Assembly (NCBI GenBank): GCA_039197065.1
Contig: JBCCUL010000040.1
Coordinates: forward strand, 1 to 64,000
Length of the DNA stretch: 64,000 nucleotides
Source of the DNA: JANQPX01 sp039197065
Lineage (GTDB): Bacteria; Pseudomonadota; Alphaproteobacteria; Geminicoccales; Geminicoccaceae
Direction of reading: 5' to 3'
A model generated the notes under the pieces. The model was not told the origin of the DNA. It saw only the letters and a list, made by a program, of their open reading frames with translations, and made no database searches. The number at the start of each line of letters is the position of its first letter. Within the stretch, counting starts at the first letter, position 1. Below are positions 17,878 to 26,929 of the stretch, in pieces. The position numbers and the translations under genes were made by a program.

Positions 17878-17989
17878 AAGGCATGAACTCTATCATCTAT
17901 CGCGGTCTACGGCATGGTCTTTGCGAGCCTGCGCGACAGCATCGGGCAGGCCCCCTGGCAATAATGTGGATAGGTTTGAGGAATTGAGA

Positions 17990-19123
17990 ATGACGTCGGC
18001 ATACGCCTTCAGGCAATCTTGCCTCCCTGCCTTGGTGCTCGCTGGAATTTTCGGCCTCCTTTCTCCGCTGCACGCGCAGTCGACCAATGACAGCGAGGTT
18101 GCAGTAACCGAGAATGGTCAGGAATCCGAAACGACAATTGATCGAGGCGAATTGCGCCTCAAGCTGTTGATCAGGCTTGTCGAGAATGAATTGCAGGAAG
18201 CCGAGCTGCGGAAGTCACGGCTGACCGTGGAGGCGGCCGAGCTGGATCAGCAGCGCCGCGCCATGGAGGCTGAGCCATCCACGGGCAGTTTGGCGGAAAA
18301 GCGCCGCTTCGACGTGATCGAGGAGCGACTTCAGCAGATCGATAAGGAAATGGCCGAGGTCAATGGCCGATTGCCTGAGATCAGTGCGGAACTGGCCGAA
18401 CTTCAGGCACGTCTCGACGAAGCCAACGGTGTCGTGCGTGATCCCGAGCCGGAGACCGCGTCGAACGATATCGCGACCGATGCATCCAGTCAGTGGCTCG
18501 ACAGCAAACGCCAGATTCAAGAAGCGCTGGTCTATCTTGGCGGATACAACGCCCTGATCGACGGCGATTTCGGACCACGTACGCAGGAGGCCGTAAGAGT
18601 CTATCAGGGTCGGCAGAACGTCGCGACGACCGGAACGCTTACCGACGAGCAGGAACAGGCATTGCTCGAGGAAGCGGATCTGTTGCGCGCCCGTTACGGC
18701 ATGAAGAAATTCGAAGACCAAGCCGAAGGCTATCGGATCAGCTACCCGAGCGGGCTTCTGCCTGAAGGCGGTGCCGTCGAGGCCGATGGACGCCGGTTCG
18801 TCAGCAATGACGGTCAAGGCGAGCTTTTGATCACCACCTATGAAGAAAGCGAAGGCGGAGAGAGCGCCACCGCCGAGTTTTCGGCGATTTATACAGAGCT
18901 GCTGAGCGAGTATGAAGTCCAGTACAGACGCAAGCGCGATGACTGGTTCGTCGTCGCCGGCCTCGTCGAGGAAGGCCGTATCATCTACGATACGGCTCGT
19001 TTGAGCGACAATCGAATGGTTAGGGCACGCTTAAGCTATCCCGCCGAGTGGCGCGATCTGTGGTCGCCTTTCGCCGTGATCATGTTCAATACGTTCGAAG
19101 CGATTCCGATCGGCAACAGCTGA
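17990..19123 (+). CDS. Exported coiled-coil protein with peptidoglycan-binding domain
   Basis: A 377-residue protein from the ATG at 17990. Residues 1-29 form a signal peptide (LPALVLAGIFGLLSPLHAQS). Next is a charged heptad-like coiled coil, roughly residues 45-145, rich in Glu, Leu and Arg. A peptidoglycan-binding type 1 domain follows (IQEALVYLGGYNALIDGDFG, then TQEAVRVYQ). The C-terminal 130 residues (GYRISYPSGLLPEGG onward) are of no family I recognise, but resemble domains found in other alphaproteobacterial periplasmic proteins. It probably attaches to the cell wall from the periplasm. It ends 26 bases from a convergent small gene. Confidence 0.8.
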   Translation: MTSAYAFRQSCLPALVLAGIFGLLSPLHAQSTNDSEVAVTENGQESETTIDRGELRLKLLIRLVENELQEAELRKSRLTVEAAELDQQRRAMEAEPSTGSLAEKRRFDVIEERLQQIDKEMAEVNGRLPEISAELAELQARLDEANGVVRDPEPETASNDIATDASSQWLDSKRQIQEALVYLGGYNALIDGDFGPRTQEAVRVYQGRQNVATTGTLTDEQEQALLEEADLLRARYGMKKFEDQAEGYRISYPSGLLPEGGAVEADGRRFVSNDGQGELLITTYEESEGGESATAEFSAIYTELLSEYEVQYRRKRDDWFVVAGLVEEGRIIYDTARLSDNRMVRARLSYPAEWRDLWSPFAVIMFNTFEAIPIGNS

Positions 19124-19149
19124 CACCAGCTTTAACTCGCTCGCCCAGG

Positions 19150-19377
19150 TCAACTCTCCGGCGGTTCCTCATTCTGGTGCTTCATCACCATGCCGCGTGG
19201 CGGCACCAGTTCGACGCTTGAAGGCACGGCGATGATTTCGGCAAGCAGGCTACCGACAAGCTCGGTATGCACCTTCCCGCCACCGCGGGCGGCGACGAAG
19301 GCAATCGCATCTTCGAGGCTGTCGAACAGCTCGGCATCGACAGCACAGAAGGTTTGGCGGTCATCGGTCGTGTTCAT
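19150..19377 (-). CDS. Small conserved hypothetical protein
   Basis: A 75-residue soluble protein from the ATG at 19377 (MNTTDDRQTFCAV); an ATG 12 bases upstream is also possible. It has an alpha-beta character: LFDSLEDAIAFVAARGGGKVHTELVGSLLAEIIAVPSS. No motif or function is recognised. It converges with the peptidoglycan-binding protein gene. Codon use resembles its neighbours, which supports real coding. Confidence 0.6.
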   Translation of the reverse strand: MNTTDDRQTFCAVDAELFDSLEDAIAFVAARGGGKVHTELVGSLLAEIIAVPSSVELVPPRGMVMKHQNEEPPES

Positions 19378-19575
19378 GCAGACGATCATGCGTCAGAAAT
19401 CTTAAATTAGGGTTAACCAACCTTCAGAAAAATCGCGCCTAAGAAGCTTTTATGAACGTACTACTCTTATCAAAGGTTGCTAATTGACGCTTCCGATTGT
19501 CGACGCTTTCATTCAACCAGGCGCCCCCGTTCACGAAGAAACGCCGAATTACAGGCGGCATAAGGAGCAGCAGGA

Positions 19576-20337
19576 ATGAGCGATCTGTTCGATCTCGATG
19601 GTAGAGTCGCCCTGGTGACCGGCGCCTCGCAGGGCCTGGGCATGCGCTTCGCGCGCGTTTTGGCCGAAAGAGGCGCTAAAGTGGCGCTTGCGGCGCGCCA
19701 GGTCGATAAGCTGGAAGACCTTAAGCTCGACATCCTGCGACACGGCGGAACGGCATGCGCCGTCGGGCTGGACGTTACCGATGCCGCGTCGATCGACGCC
19801 TGTTTCGAGCAGATCGAGGAGGACGCTGGTCCAATCGACGTGCTCGTCAACAATGCCGGCGTTGCCGTCTCCAAACCTGCGCTTGAACAGACTGAGGCGG
19901 ATTGGGACAAGGTGATCGACACCAATCTGAAAGGCGCATTCTTCATGGCCCAGGCAGCGGCCAAACGCATGGTCCAGCGGGGTGAAGGCGGCGCGATCAT
20001 CAATATCGCATCCGTCCTGGCGCTCGAAGTGATAGGACATCTCGCACCTTATGCCGCGTCCAAGGGGGGGATCTGGCAGGTGACGAAAACCATGGCGCTG
20101 GAGCTGGCACGCCACGATATCCGTGTGAACGCCTTGGCGCCCGGTTACATCGAAACGGACATCAACCGGGATTTTCTTCAAAGCGAGGCCGGTCAGCAGA
20201 TGATCAAGAAAATCCCGCAACGGCGCTTCGGCGAACCGGAGGACCTAGATGGCGCGCTTCTGCTGCTCGCCTCGGATGCAGGGCGCTACATCACAGGATC
20301 GATCATCGTGGTCGACGGCGGCTTCACGCTGTCCTGA
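19576..20337 (+). CDS. SDR family oxidoreductase
   Basis: A 253-residue classical short-chain dehydrogenase. The cofactor loop TGASQGLGMRFA is at residues 15-26, NNAG at about 93-96, and the active site has INIASV for the serine and YAASKGG for the Tyr-Lys pair. The C-terminus ITGSIIVVDGGFTLS is typical. Relatives oxidise or reduce 3-hydroxyacyl or sugar alcohol substrates; the specific one is unknown. GGAGCAGCAGG precedes the ATG. It converges with terC, with only 3 bases between the two coding regions. Confidence 0.92.
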   Translation: MSDLFDLDGRVALVTGASQGLGMRFARVLAERGAKVALAARQVDKLEDLKLDILRHGGTACAVGLDVTDAASIDACFEQIEEDAGPIDVLVNNAGVAVSKPALEQTEADWDKVIDTNLKGAFFMAQAAAKRMVQRGEGGAIINIASVLALEVIGHLAPYAASKGGIWQVTKTMALELARHDIRVNALAPGYIETDINRDFLQSEAGQQMIKKIPQRRFGEPEDLDGALLLLASDAGRYITGSIIVVDGGFTLS

Positions 20338-20340
20338 GGA

Positions 20341-21138
20341 CTATAGGATCCCCTTTCTCTCCAACGCCTTTAGAGCGAGAAGCTTTTTCTGGTAGCGCCC
20401 CTGAACCAGATCCACGATCACCAGCACGGCAATCACGAAGTAGAACGTGCTCTTGGCCATGGGCTCGATGGCGTAGCCGAACAGCTTCAGATGGGCGAGA
20501 TGTCCACCCTCCGAGATCAAGAGAATGCCGACAATGAAAAGCACAAACAGCCCGAGGACCTCGTACATGCGATTCTTTTGAAGGAAGTCGGCGACGTGAT
20601 CGGAGAGCCAGATCATCATCACGCCGGAGATGATGATCGCCGTCGCCATCACCCAGAAAACCTCGGTCAACGCCATAGCTGAAAGGATAGAATCGAAGGA
20701 AAAGACCAGATTCATCACGACGATCCAGGTCACGGCGGATGCGACCGAACGCGAACCGCCATGTCCGGGATGACCCTCCAGCTCGTCGATTGCGATCATG
20801 TGGGCGATCTCCTTCACCGCTGTGTAGATGATGAAGACGCCGCCCAAGAGGGTGATGGCGGCATGGACGTTGAAGGACCCCTCGATGAGGCCTTCATGGT
20901 TAAAGCTGACGAAGGGCGCCTGGAAATACTGGATGGCCTGAATGATGACGAACAAGAGAACGATGCGGAGCCCTATGGCAAGGCCGATCCCGAGGCGACG
21001 CACGCTCGCCTGACTTTCAGCCGGCACGCGTTTGGATTCGATCGAGATATAGAGAAGATTATCGAACCCCAGGACTGCCTGCAGCAAGATGAGCATGCAA
21101 AGGGTCGAGAGATTTTCGAATGAGAAAAGCTGTTCCAT
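20341..21138 (-). CDS. TerC family integral membrane protein
   Basis: A 265-residue TerC/Alx-family inner-membrane protein with about seven hydrophobic segments. The family features are VLGFDNLLYISIESKRVP near the N-terminus, an acidic transmembrane pair, and NLVFSFDSILSAMALTE in the middle. TerC proteins are linked to metal-ion (manganese, calcium) handling and tellurite resistance, with metalation of exported proteins proposed. No other ter gene is near. I looked for the manganese/pH-sensing yybP-ykoY leader known from some relatives and saw none in the upstream 160 bases. Confidence 0.92.
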   Translation of the reverse strand: MEQLFSFENLSTLCMLILLQAVLGFDNLLYISIESKRVPAESQASVRRLGIGLAIGLRIVLLFVIIQAIQYFQAPFVSFNHEGLIEGSFNVHAAITLLGGVFIIYTAVKEIAHMIAIDELEGHPGHGGSRSVASAVTWIVVMNLVFSFDSILSAMALTEVFWVMATAIIISGVMMIWLSDHVADFLQKNRMYEVLGLFVLFIVGILLISEGGHLAHLKLFGYAIEPMAKSTFYFVIAVLVIVDLVQGRYQKKLLALKALERKGIL

Positions 21139-21501
21139 GACGCGTCGATATCCGAATTTTCAACAAAGTTTCGTCGTGGAAACGAGCACAGGACGGTGTG
21201 GCCTGCAAGATCGCACTCACGATCTGAGCGTGTTAGCTGGCGTCCCTGTCGGTGACTTGTGATGCCGATCACTGCAGATGAAGCGAATTTCTACGCAAAA
21301 AGGGCTGCTTTATGATCGACGATCAAGAAGACGTTAGGAGTGATAGTCTACAAATCGGGATCCGTGCCGACTTTTGATCGAGCGCGCATTTACGTCTGAA
21401 CCTCTCTTTTCTTCTATCGAGTCAGCGTAGGTTCAGAGAGTTTTCGCTAACCCACCGAACTTTGTGGGAAAACGCATCATCGAAATCCGGGGGAAATACT
21501 G
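21139..21501. other. Divergent intergenic region between terC and DUF898 gene
   Basis: A 363-base region that must hold promoters in both directions. A small hairpin with arms CCCAC (21451-21455) and GTGGG (21464-21468) lies about 35 bases before the gene at 21502, and a G-rich ribosome binding site precedes that ATG. Nothing else interpretable was seen. Confidence 0.4.
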
Positions 21502-22650
21502 ATGGCTACCACATTACACGGCATGGATAACGGGGATGGCCTCGCGCTTGAATCCGGCCACATTGCTGAAAGGCAGCGCCCTGGCCTGCCCTTCTCGTTC
21601 AACGGCAAGGCCGGTGAATATTTCGGCATCTGGATCGTCAACATTCTGCTTTCGATCGTTACGCTCGGCATCTATTCTGCCTGGGCGAAGGTGCGCAACA
21701 AGCGCTATTTCTACGGCAATACAAACCTGAACGGCTCGTCCTTTGCTTATCACGCATCGCCCCTTCAGATCTTGAAGGGACGGTTGATCGCCTTCGCCTT
21801 CTTTGCCGCCTATGCCATCGTCTCGTCCTTTTTTCCGGCCCTGATCGGGATCTTCGTTATCGCCATCATCATCCTGACGCCCTGGGTGGTGGTGCGCTCC
21901 AGAGCCTTCAATGCGTTTCAGTCGAGCTATCGAAACGTTCGCTTCGGCTTTACCGGCGGGCTATGGGAGGCGTTCAAGCTCTACATTGTCGGGCCGATCG
22001 CTGCCTTTCTCTCCTTGGGCCTTGCCCTCCCCTACATCGCCTATCTCACCGATCGCTTCCTGGTGGGCAACTCATCCTACGGTCAGACCGAAATGAGCTT
22101 TTCCGGTTCGCCATCGGCCTATTACCGCATCTATGGCATAGCGTTTTTGATCGCATGGCCGGCGGCGCTTCTGATCCTCGCTTTCTCCGCCTTGATGATC
22201 TGGACTGCCATCGGATCGATCGGGAATCAGGGGGCCCTTGACGCTCAGATGGCAACCCTCAATGACTGGTTCCGGCCCTATGCCGGTTTTCTGCCGATCT
22301 TGCTGACCCTGGCGATCCCACTCGCTATTGTTGCATCGGCTTATCTGACGGCGAAGCGGCAAAACTATCTGTTCGACAGCACCAAAGTCGGGCCGCACCG
22401 GCTTTCGCTGAATCTGAGCTTCATGCGCGTGCTTTGGATCCGCTTCTCCAACCTCGTGGTCATCGCGCTCAGCATCGGCCTGATGATCCCCTGGGCCAGG
22501 ATCCGCATGGCGCGCTATCAGATTGAGCAGATGAGCCTGATCCCGGCTGGCAGCCTCGATACGCTGGTCAGTGACGAGAAAAACCGGACAGCTGCCCTCG
22601 GCGACGAGATGGGCGAAGGCATGGACCTAGATTTGGGCCTCGGAGTCTGA
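21502..22650 (+). CDS. YjgN/DUF898 family membrane protein
   Basis: A 382-residue polytopic inner-membrane protein. The family motif PFSFNGKAGEYFGIWIVNILLSIVTLGIYSAWAKVRNKRYF is at residues 32-72, with the characteristic GIYSAWAKVR. About six to eight hydrophobic segments follow, and a second partial repeat is seen near the end (RFSNLVVIALSIGLMIPWARIRMARY). Function is not established for the family. It is translationally coupled to the M48 peptidase gene through a TGATG overlap at 22650. Such coupling with a peptidase suggests a shared envelope quality-control role, which is inference. Confidence 0.9.
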   Translation: MATTLHGMDNGDGLALESGHIAERQRPGLPFSFNGKAGEYFGIWIVNILLSIVTLGIYSAWAKVRNKRYFYGNTNLNGSSFAYHASPLQILKGRLIAFAFFAAYAIVSSFFPALIGIFVIAIIILTPWVVVRSRAFNAFQSSYRNVRFGFTGGLWEAFKLYIVGPIAAFLSLGLALPYIAYLTDRFLVGNSSYGQTEMSFSGSPSAYYRIYGIAFLIAWPAALLILAFSALMIWTAIGSIGNQGALDAQMATLNDWFRPYAGFLPILLTLAIPLAIVASAYLTAKRQNYLFDSTKVGPHRLSLNLSFMRVLWIRFSNLVVIALSIGLMIPWARIRMARYQIEQMSLIPAGSLDTLVSDEKNRTAALGDEMGEGMDLDLGLGV

Positions 22651-23681
22651 TGTCCATCGCCTTTGCCGGCGCCTTCTTCGACGGGACATCGTCGCGGCGC
22701 CACGATGTCCAGGCCGAACTCGATGACACTGTCAGCGAGCTCCTGATCAAAGGCGATGACGTCGGTCTGCTGCGTTATCCGCTCGGGCTGATCAAAGTGG
22801 CGCCTAGGGTCGGCAACACGCCGCGCTTCATCTACTTCGATGGCGGCGCCAGCCTCGAGGTTCTCGATAACGACGCCGTCGATCGGCTCGTGCCGAGCCT
22901 GCCCGGCGGCCATTTTCACCTCGCGCAATACCGGATGGAGAGCAAGCTTCGCTGGATCCTGGCGATGCTGGCTCTCACCATCACCTTCGGCTGGGCGACC
23001 ATCGAATATGGCGTGCCCTATCTCGCCAAGCAGGCTGCCTTCGCCCTACCGCGCGAGGTCGACGAGAAGCTCGGTGACGGCACACTCGCAGCCCTGGATG
23101 AATTTGTCTTCAAACCGTCGACACTAAGCGGTGACCAGCGCGCCACTCTGCTAAGCCAGTTCGCCGGCATGCTGGAGCGCACCGATCTGGAGCCCGACCG
23201 CGTGCAATTGGTCTTCCGGGCGAGCCCGGTCATGGGCGCGAATGCCCTCGCCCTGCCGTCCGGGATCATCATCATGACCGACGAGCTGGTCCGCCTCGCC
23301 GACCACGAAGACGAGATAATGGCGGTGCTGGCGCATGAAATCGGCCATATCCGCCATCGGCATTCCTTGCGCGGCGTCCTGCAGAACTCGTCGGTCGCCC
23401 TGATGATCGCCAGCCTGACCGGCGACCTCGCCTCGCTCACCTCGATTTCGGCGGCCCTGCCGACCATGATGGTGCAGCTCAAATACTCCCGTGACTTCGA
23501 GCTGGAAGCCGATGACTATGCTGTCGACATGCTGAACGACATGGGCATCGATCCGACCGAACTCGGCGACATACTGCTCCGCATGACCGGCCAACACGGC
23601 GATGGCCAGGGGATCCCAGCCTACCTCTCGACCCATCCGGATTCGGAAGACCGCATGAAACGCATCCGCGAGGGGATGTAA
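22650..23681 (+). CDS. M48 family membrane metallopeptidase
   Basis: A 343-residue zinc peptidase of the M48 (HtpX/Ste24-like) clan. A single hydrophobic segment lies near residues 97-118 (WILAMLALTITFGWATIEYGV). The zinc motif HEIGH is in VLAHEIGHIRHRHSLRG, and the third ligand is probably the Glu in FELEADDYAVDML. The topology suggests an N-terminal cytoplasmic part (about 95 residues) and a periplasmic catalytic domain. It overlaps the DUF898 gene stop by one base and is followed 29 bases later by a small membrane protein. It probably degrades damaged membrane or periplasmic proteins. Confidence 0.92.
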   Translation: MSIAFAGAFFDGTSSRRHDVQAELDDTVSELLIKGDDVGLLRYPLGLIKVAPRVGNTPRFIYFDGGASLEVLDNDAVDRLVPSLPGGHFHLAQYRMESKLRWILAMLALTITFGWATIEYGVPYLAKQAAFALPREVDEKLGDGTLAALDEFVFKPSTLSGDQRATLLSQFAGMLERTDLEPDRVQLVFRASPVMGANALALPSGIIIMTDELVRLADHEDEIMAVLAHEIGHIRHRHSLRGVLQNSSVALMIASLTGDLASLTSISAALPTMMVQLKYSRDFELEADDYAVDMLNDMGIDPTELGDILLRMTGQHGDGQGIPAYLSTHPDSEDRMKRIREGM

Positions 23682-23710
23682 CGCCAGCCAGACGTCGCTA
23701 ATGTGACGCC

Positions 23711-23902
23711 ATGGTCATCAAGAGCGAACCTCACCCCTGGCTGCGTCCATTATGGCGACGCATAACTGTGACTGTCGCTTGCGCGGCTTGGCTAGGCTTC
23801 GAGATCTGGCTCGAACCTGGCAGCATGTGGTTCTGGCTGCTCCTGATCGCGCTCGGCTGGGCGATTTGGGACTTTTTTCTTTCGGGGAATTACGACGGCT
23901 GA
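23711..23902 (+). CDS. Small hydrophobic membrane protein
   Basis: A 63-residue protein with two hydrophobic stretches (about 18-30 and 35-55) rich in Trp, ending in GNYDG. It is not a family I recognise, but the codon use fits coding. It starts 29 bases after the M48 peptidase stop, so it could be part of the same transcript, or a small membrane subunit. No catalytic motif is visible. Confidence 0.6.
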   Translation: MVIKSEPHPWLRPLWRRITVTVACAAWLGFEIWLEPGSMWFWLLLIALGWAIWDFFLSGNYDG

Positions 23903-23927
23903 ACGGAGGCCGAATGGCTATTCATTC

Positions 23928-23967
23928 GCCGACCGCCGGCTGCGCAGAAAGGGCATCGGCGGTCGGC
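23928..23967. terminator. Bidirectional hairpin between convergent genes
   Basis: Perfect 11-base arms, GCCGACCGCCG at 23928-23938 and CGGCGGTCGGC at 23957-23967, with an 18-base loop, lie between convergent genes. There is no T-run on either side. Position and GC content support a terminator acting in both directions. Confidence 0.45.
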
Positions 23968-23986
23968 AAGCTAACGATAGTCGTCG

Positions 23987-24688
23987 TTAGAAACGGTAGG
24001 CCAATCCGATGTTGAAGTTGTGGGTCGCATATTCAGAATCGTAGGTCAGGGCACCGTCCTGGCCGTTAATGTCATACTCCAGATCATCGGTGGCAAAGTA
24101 ACGATAACCAGCACTGATAGCCGCATTCGCGCCTATATTATATCGAATGCCCGTCATCAATTGATAGGCAAGAACCGTATCGGTTTCGTCATCCTCATCG
24201 ACAAAGCGGATGTTGCCAAGCCCAAGAACGCCGCCGAAGTCTGAGGTAACGATCGTCTCCACGCGTGCATAGCCGACACCAGCCCCGGCTGTGATGGCCA
24301 ATTGCGGCAGAACCCAGAGATCGATATGGCCGTTGGCCATGCCGCTCAATGCCGTCGTCTTGCTTTCCCCATCGGGATCCCCATCAACGTCGACACCGCC
24401 AAAATTGGTGTTGATCTCGTCAGGCTCGTTGGCACGGTAGGCAATTTCGCCCTCTAGACGAAGATCGACACCGCCGAGCGGGATCGCAACGCCTAGCGCA
24501 GCGCCAACATTGCCGCCAACTTTATTCTCGACCTCGGCACCGATAATCGCCCCTGTCGGATCGTCAAGTTCATAGTCATCAAGCAGGGTCAATCCGGCGA
24601 AACCTTCAATATAAAAACCGGCAGCCTCGGAAACCGACGGCATGACGACCAGAGAAATAGCCGCCAGAGGAATGGAAAGGCGTTTCAT
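23987..24688 (-). CDS. Outer-membrane beta-barrel protein
   Basis: A 233-residue exported protein. The signal peptide is MKRLSIPLAAISLVV followed by a cleavage region around SEAAGFY. The mature part consists of alternating beta-strand patterns (FYIEGFAGLTLLDDYEL, LRLEGEIAYRAN, IRYNIGANAAISAGYRYF) and ends in NFNIGLAYRF with a C-terminal phenylalanine, the usual signal for barrel assembly by the BAM complex. It resembles the OmpA/OmpW-like eight-stranded porins of alphaproteobacteria. Cargo and function are unknown. It is isolated, with about 180 bases upstream to the phosphodiesterase gene. Confidence 0.85.
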   Translation of the reverse strand: MKRLSIPLAAISLVVMPSVSEAAGFYIEGFAGLTLLDDYELDDPTGAIIGAEVENKVGGNVGAALGVAIPLGGVDLRLEGEIAYRANEPDEINTNFGGVDVDGDPDGESKTTALSGMANGHIDLWVLPQLAITAGAGVGYARVETIVTSDFGGVLGLGNIRFVDEDDETDTVLAYQLMTGIRYNIGANAAISAGYRYFATDDLEYDINGQDGALTYDSEYATHNFNIGLAYRF

Positions 24689-24869
24689 ATTCGTTCCTAT
24701 CTGTTGTCAACTTTGGCCAATTCGAGTTGTTGCAGCGCTCGAATGCGCGGCTTTTATCCAATACTTCACATTTTTTTACTGTGTCTTTGTCGCATCAGGA
24801 GAAAGATTTAAGTAATTTTTTCATCTTCAAAGCTAATAACTTCGAATTGATTAGAAACAATCCGGCTTG

Positions 24870-25685
24870 TCATACTGCCTCGCCAACATGCGGATCGCTG
24901 AATTCGCCCTCCGGCCCGAAGCTGCCGATCGGCATCTCATGGGTGGTCAGACCGTCGCCATCATTCCACCTATGGACTAGAAAGCCGGGCGGTTCCATAG
25001 TCCAAGGTCCCCTGCCCTCGCCCAGCGTCAGCTTGACCTGATGGGCGATGCCGGGGGCGATCTGGGCGATCGTGCCGGCAAAGCGGGTCTGAACGGCGCG
25101 GTGGACATGGCCGCAAAGCACCCGCTCCACCTGGGGGTGTTCCTCGATCACCCGAGCAAGCGTCTCGCTGTCCCTGAGCATGGACCAGTCCATATGACCG
25201 ATCCCGGTCTTGAACGGCGGGTGGTGCAGCATGACCAGCGTCGGTTTCTCCGCATCCGCATCCAGCGTCCTCGATAGCCAGTCCAACTGCGCCTCGCCGA
25301 GGCGGCCGTATGGCTTGCCGTCGACCGAGCTGTCGAGGGCAACGATGCGCACGGGCCAACCCTCGATCGCATAGCAAAGCGGCCCCTCGGATGAGCGTGC
25401 ACGGATGTCCGGAAAAACGGCGCGGATCAGTTCGCGATCGTCATGATTACCGGGTATGGGATAGAGAGGCTTGTCGACCCTGGCCAGCAAGTCGGCCATT
25501 GTCTGGTAGGCAGCAAGATCGCCGTCATTGGTCAGGTCACCCGTGATCAGAACGACATCGGGCGCCGGCTCGAAGGCCTGGATTGCGTCGATACACCGCT
25601 CCAAATGCGCATAAGTGTCGACTTTTCCAAAGGAAAGCACGCCTTTCCGCAGAAAATGCAGGTCGGAGATGTGGGCGATGTGCAT
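24870..25685 (-). CDS. Calcineurin-like metallophosphoesterase (CpdA-like)
   Basis: A 271-residue class III metallophosphodiesterase. All motifs are intact in order: HISDLHF near residue 4, GDLTNDG, GNHDD, LHHPPF and GHVHR. It resembles cyclic-nucleotide phosphodiesterases of the CpdA/GpdQ group, which hydrolyse cAMP or glycerophosphodiesters with a di-iron or Mn/Fe centre. Substrate is not fixed. It is divergent from the ABC binding-protein gene at 25788 with about 100 bases between. Confidence 0.9.
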   Translation of the reverse strand: MHIAHISDLHFLRKGVLSFGKVDTYAHLERCIDAIQAFEPAPDVVLITGDLTNDGDLAAYQTMADLLARVDKPLYPIPGNHDDRELIRAVFPDIRARSSEGPLCYAIEGWPVRIVALDSSVDGKPYGRLGEAQLDWLSRTLDADAEKPTLVMLHHPPFKTGIGHMDWSMLRDSETLARVIEEHPQVERVLCGHVHRAVQTRFAGTIAQIAPGIAHQVKLTLGEGRGPWTMEPPGFLVHRWNDGDGLTTHEMPIGSFGPEGEFSDPHVGEAV

Positions 25686-25787
25686 GATTTAGGCCCCAAG
25701 ATGCTGTGGACATGGCTGACGACCGGTTTCAAGTCTGCTTCTATGCCAAGCCAGGAACAAGATGAACGCCGCTTTGGAGACAGCCTC

Positions 25788-26789
25788 ATGACCGGCATCA
25801 AATCAGCATTCTTGGCAGCACTCTCGTTGGTGATCCTGCAGGGCCCGGCGCATGCCCTGGACGACATCACCTTCGGCACCAACTGGAAGGCGCAGGCGGA
25901 ACATGGCGGCTTCTATCAGGCGGTCGCCACCGGCATCTACGAAAAGCACGGCCTGGACGTCACCATCCGTCCGGGCGGACCGCAGGTGAGCCATCGTCAA
26001 TTGCTGCTGGCCGGCAAGATCGACTTCAATATGGCCGGCAACATGTTCGCCGCCTTCAACAATGCGCAGAACGACATCCCTACCGTGATGGTCGCGTCGA
26101 TCTTCCAAAAGGAGCCGCAGATCCTGATGGCGCACCCCGGCGCCGGCAATGACAGCCTCGAAGATCTGGTGGGCAAGCCCATCCTGATCTCCAACGATGC
26201 CCGCCTCACCTTCTGGGAATGGCTCAAAGCGACTTACGGCTACACGGACGATCAGATCCGCCCCTACACCTTCAACTCGGCCCCTTTTCTCGCCGACGAG
26301 CAGGCGATCCAGCAAGGCTACGTGACCTCCGAGCCGTTCGCCATCCAGCGCGAGGGCGGGTTCGAGCCCGTGGTGCATCTCCTCGCCGACAGCGGCTATG
26401 ATAGCTACTCGACCATGATCGAGGCGATGCGGCCCATGGTCGACGAGAACCCGGACCTGGTGCAGCGCTTCGTCGATGCGTCGATCGAAGGCTGGTACAG
26501 CTATCTCTACGGTGATCCAGCACCCGCCAATGAGCTGATCAAGGCGGACAACCCCGACATGACCAATGAGCAGATCGCTTTTTCGATCGAGACGATGAAG
26601 TCCTACGGCATCGTCGATTCAGGCGACAGCGAGACATTTGGCATCGGCGCCATGACGGAAGATCGCTGGAGCGGCTTCCTACAGTTCGCCAAGGATGCCG
26701 GGATCTATCCGGATGATCTCGATATCAGCGGCACCTACAGCCTGGACTTCGTCAACAAAAAGGTCGGCATCGACATGAAAGCCGAATAG
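25788..26789 (+). CDS. ABC transporter substrate-binding protein (NMT1/THI5-like)
   Basis: A 333-residue periplasmic binding protein from the ATG at 25788; the open frame upstream does not resemble protein. A signal peptide is present (MTGIKSAFLAALSLVILQGPAHA). The domain then reads ITFGTNWKAQAEHGGFYQAVATGIYEKHGLDVTIRPGGPQ, the NMT1/THI5-like binding-protein fold used for thiamin-precursor, riboflavin, taurine-like or nitrate-like ligands. No ABC permease or ATPase is near, so it is an orphan binding protein, perhaps served by a permease elsewhere. The ligand cannot be assigned. Confidence 0.88.
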   Translation: MTGIKSAFLAALSLVILQGPAHALDDITFGTNWKAQAEHGGFYQAVATGIYEKHGLDVTIRPGGPQVSHRQLLLAGKIDFNMAGNMFAAFNNAQNDIPTVMVASIFQKEPQILMAHPGAGNDSLEDLVGKPILISNDARLTFWEWLKATYGYTDDQIRPYTFNSAPFLADEQAIQQGYVTSEPFAIQREGGFEPVVHLLADSGYDSYSTMIEAMRPMVDENPDLVQRFVDASIEGWYSYLYGDPAPANELIKADNPDMTNEQIAFSIETMKSYGIVDSGDSETFGIGAMTEDRWSGFLQFAKDAGIYPDDLDISGTYSLDFVNKKVGIDMKAE

Positions 26790-26929
26790 CCCAGCCTGCC
26801 GTCTATCACCCCTCCTTAGCCGGTTCAGCTGCAAAAAGCTCGAAACCTGCTCTTGGCGTGTGCTCGACAACTCGGTAAGTAGCTCCGTGAATAGAGAAAG
26901 TCGGCGCCCATTTCAGCCGGCCAAGGAGG

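Noticed and set aside
21139..21300. yybP-ykoY-type manganese/pH riboswitch before terC
   Set aside because: The conserved core of that RNA could not be found on the minus strand.
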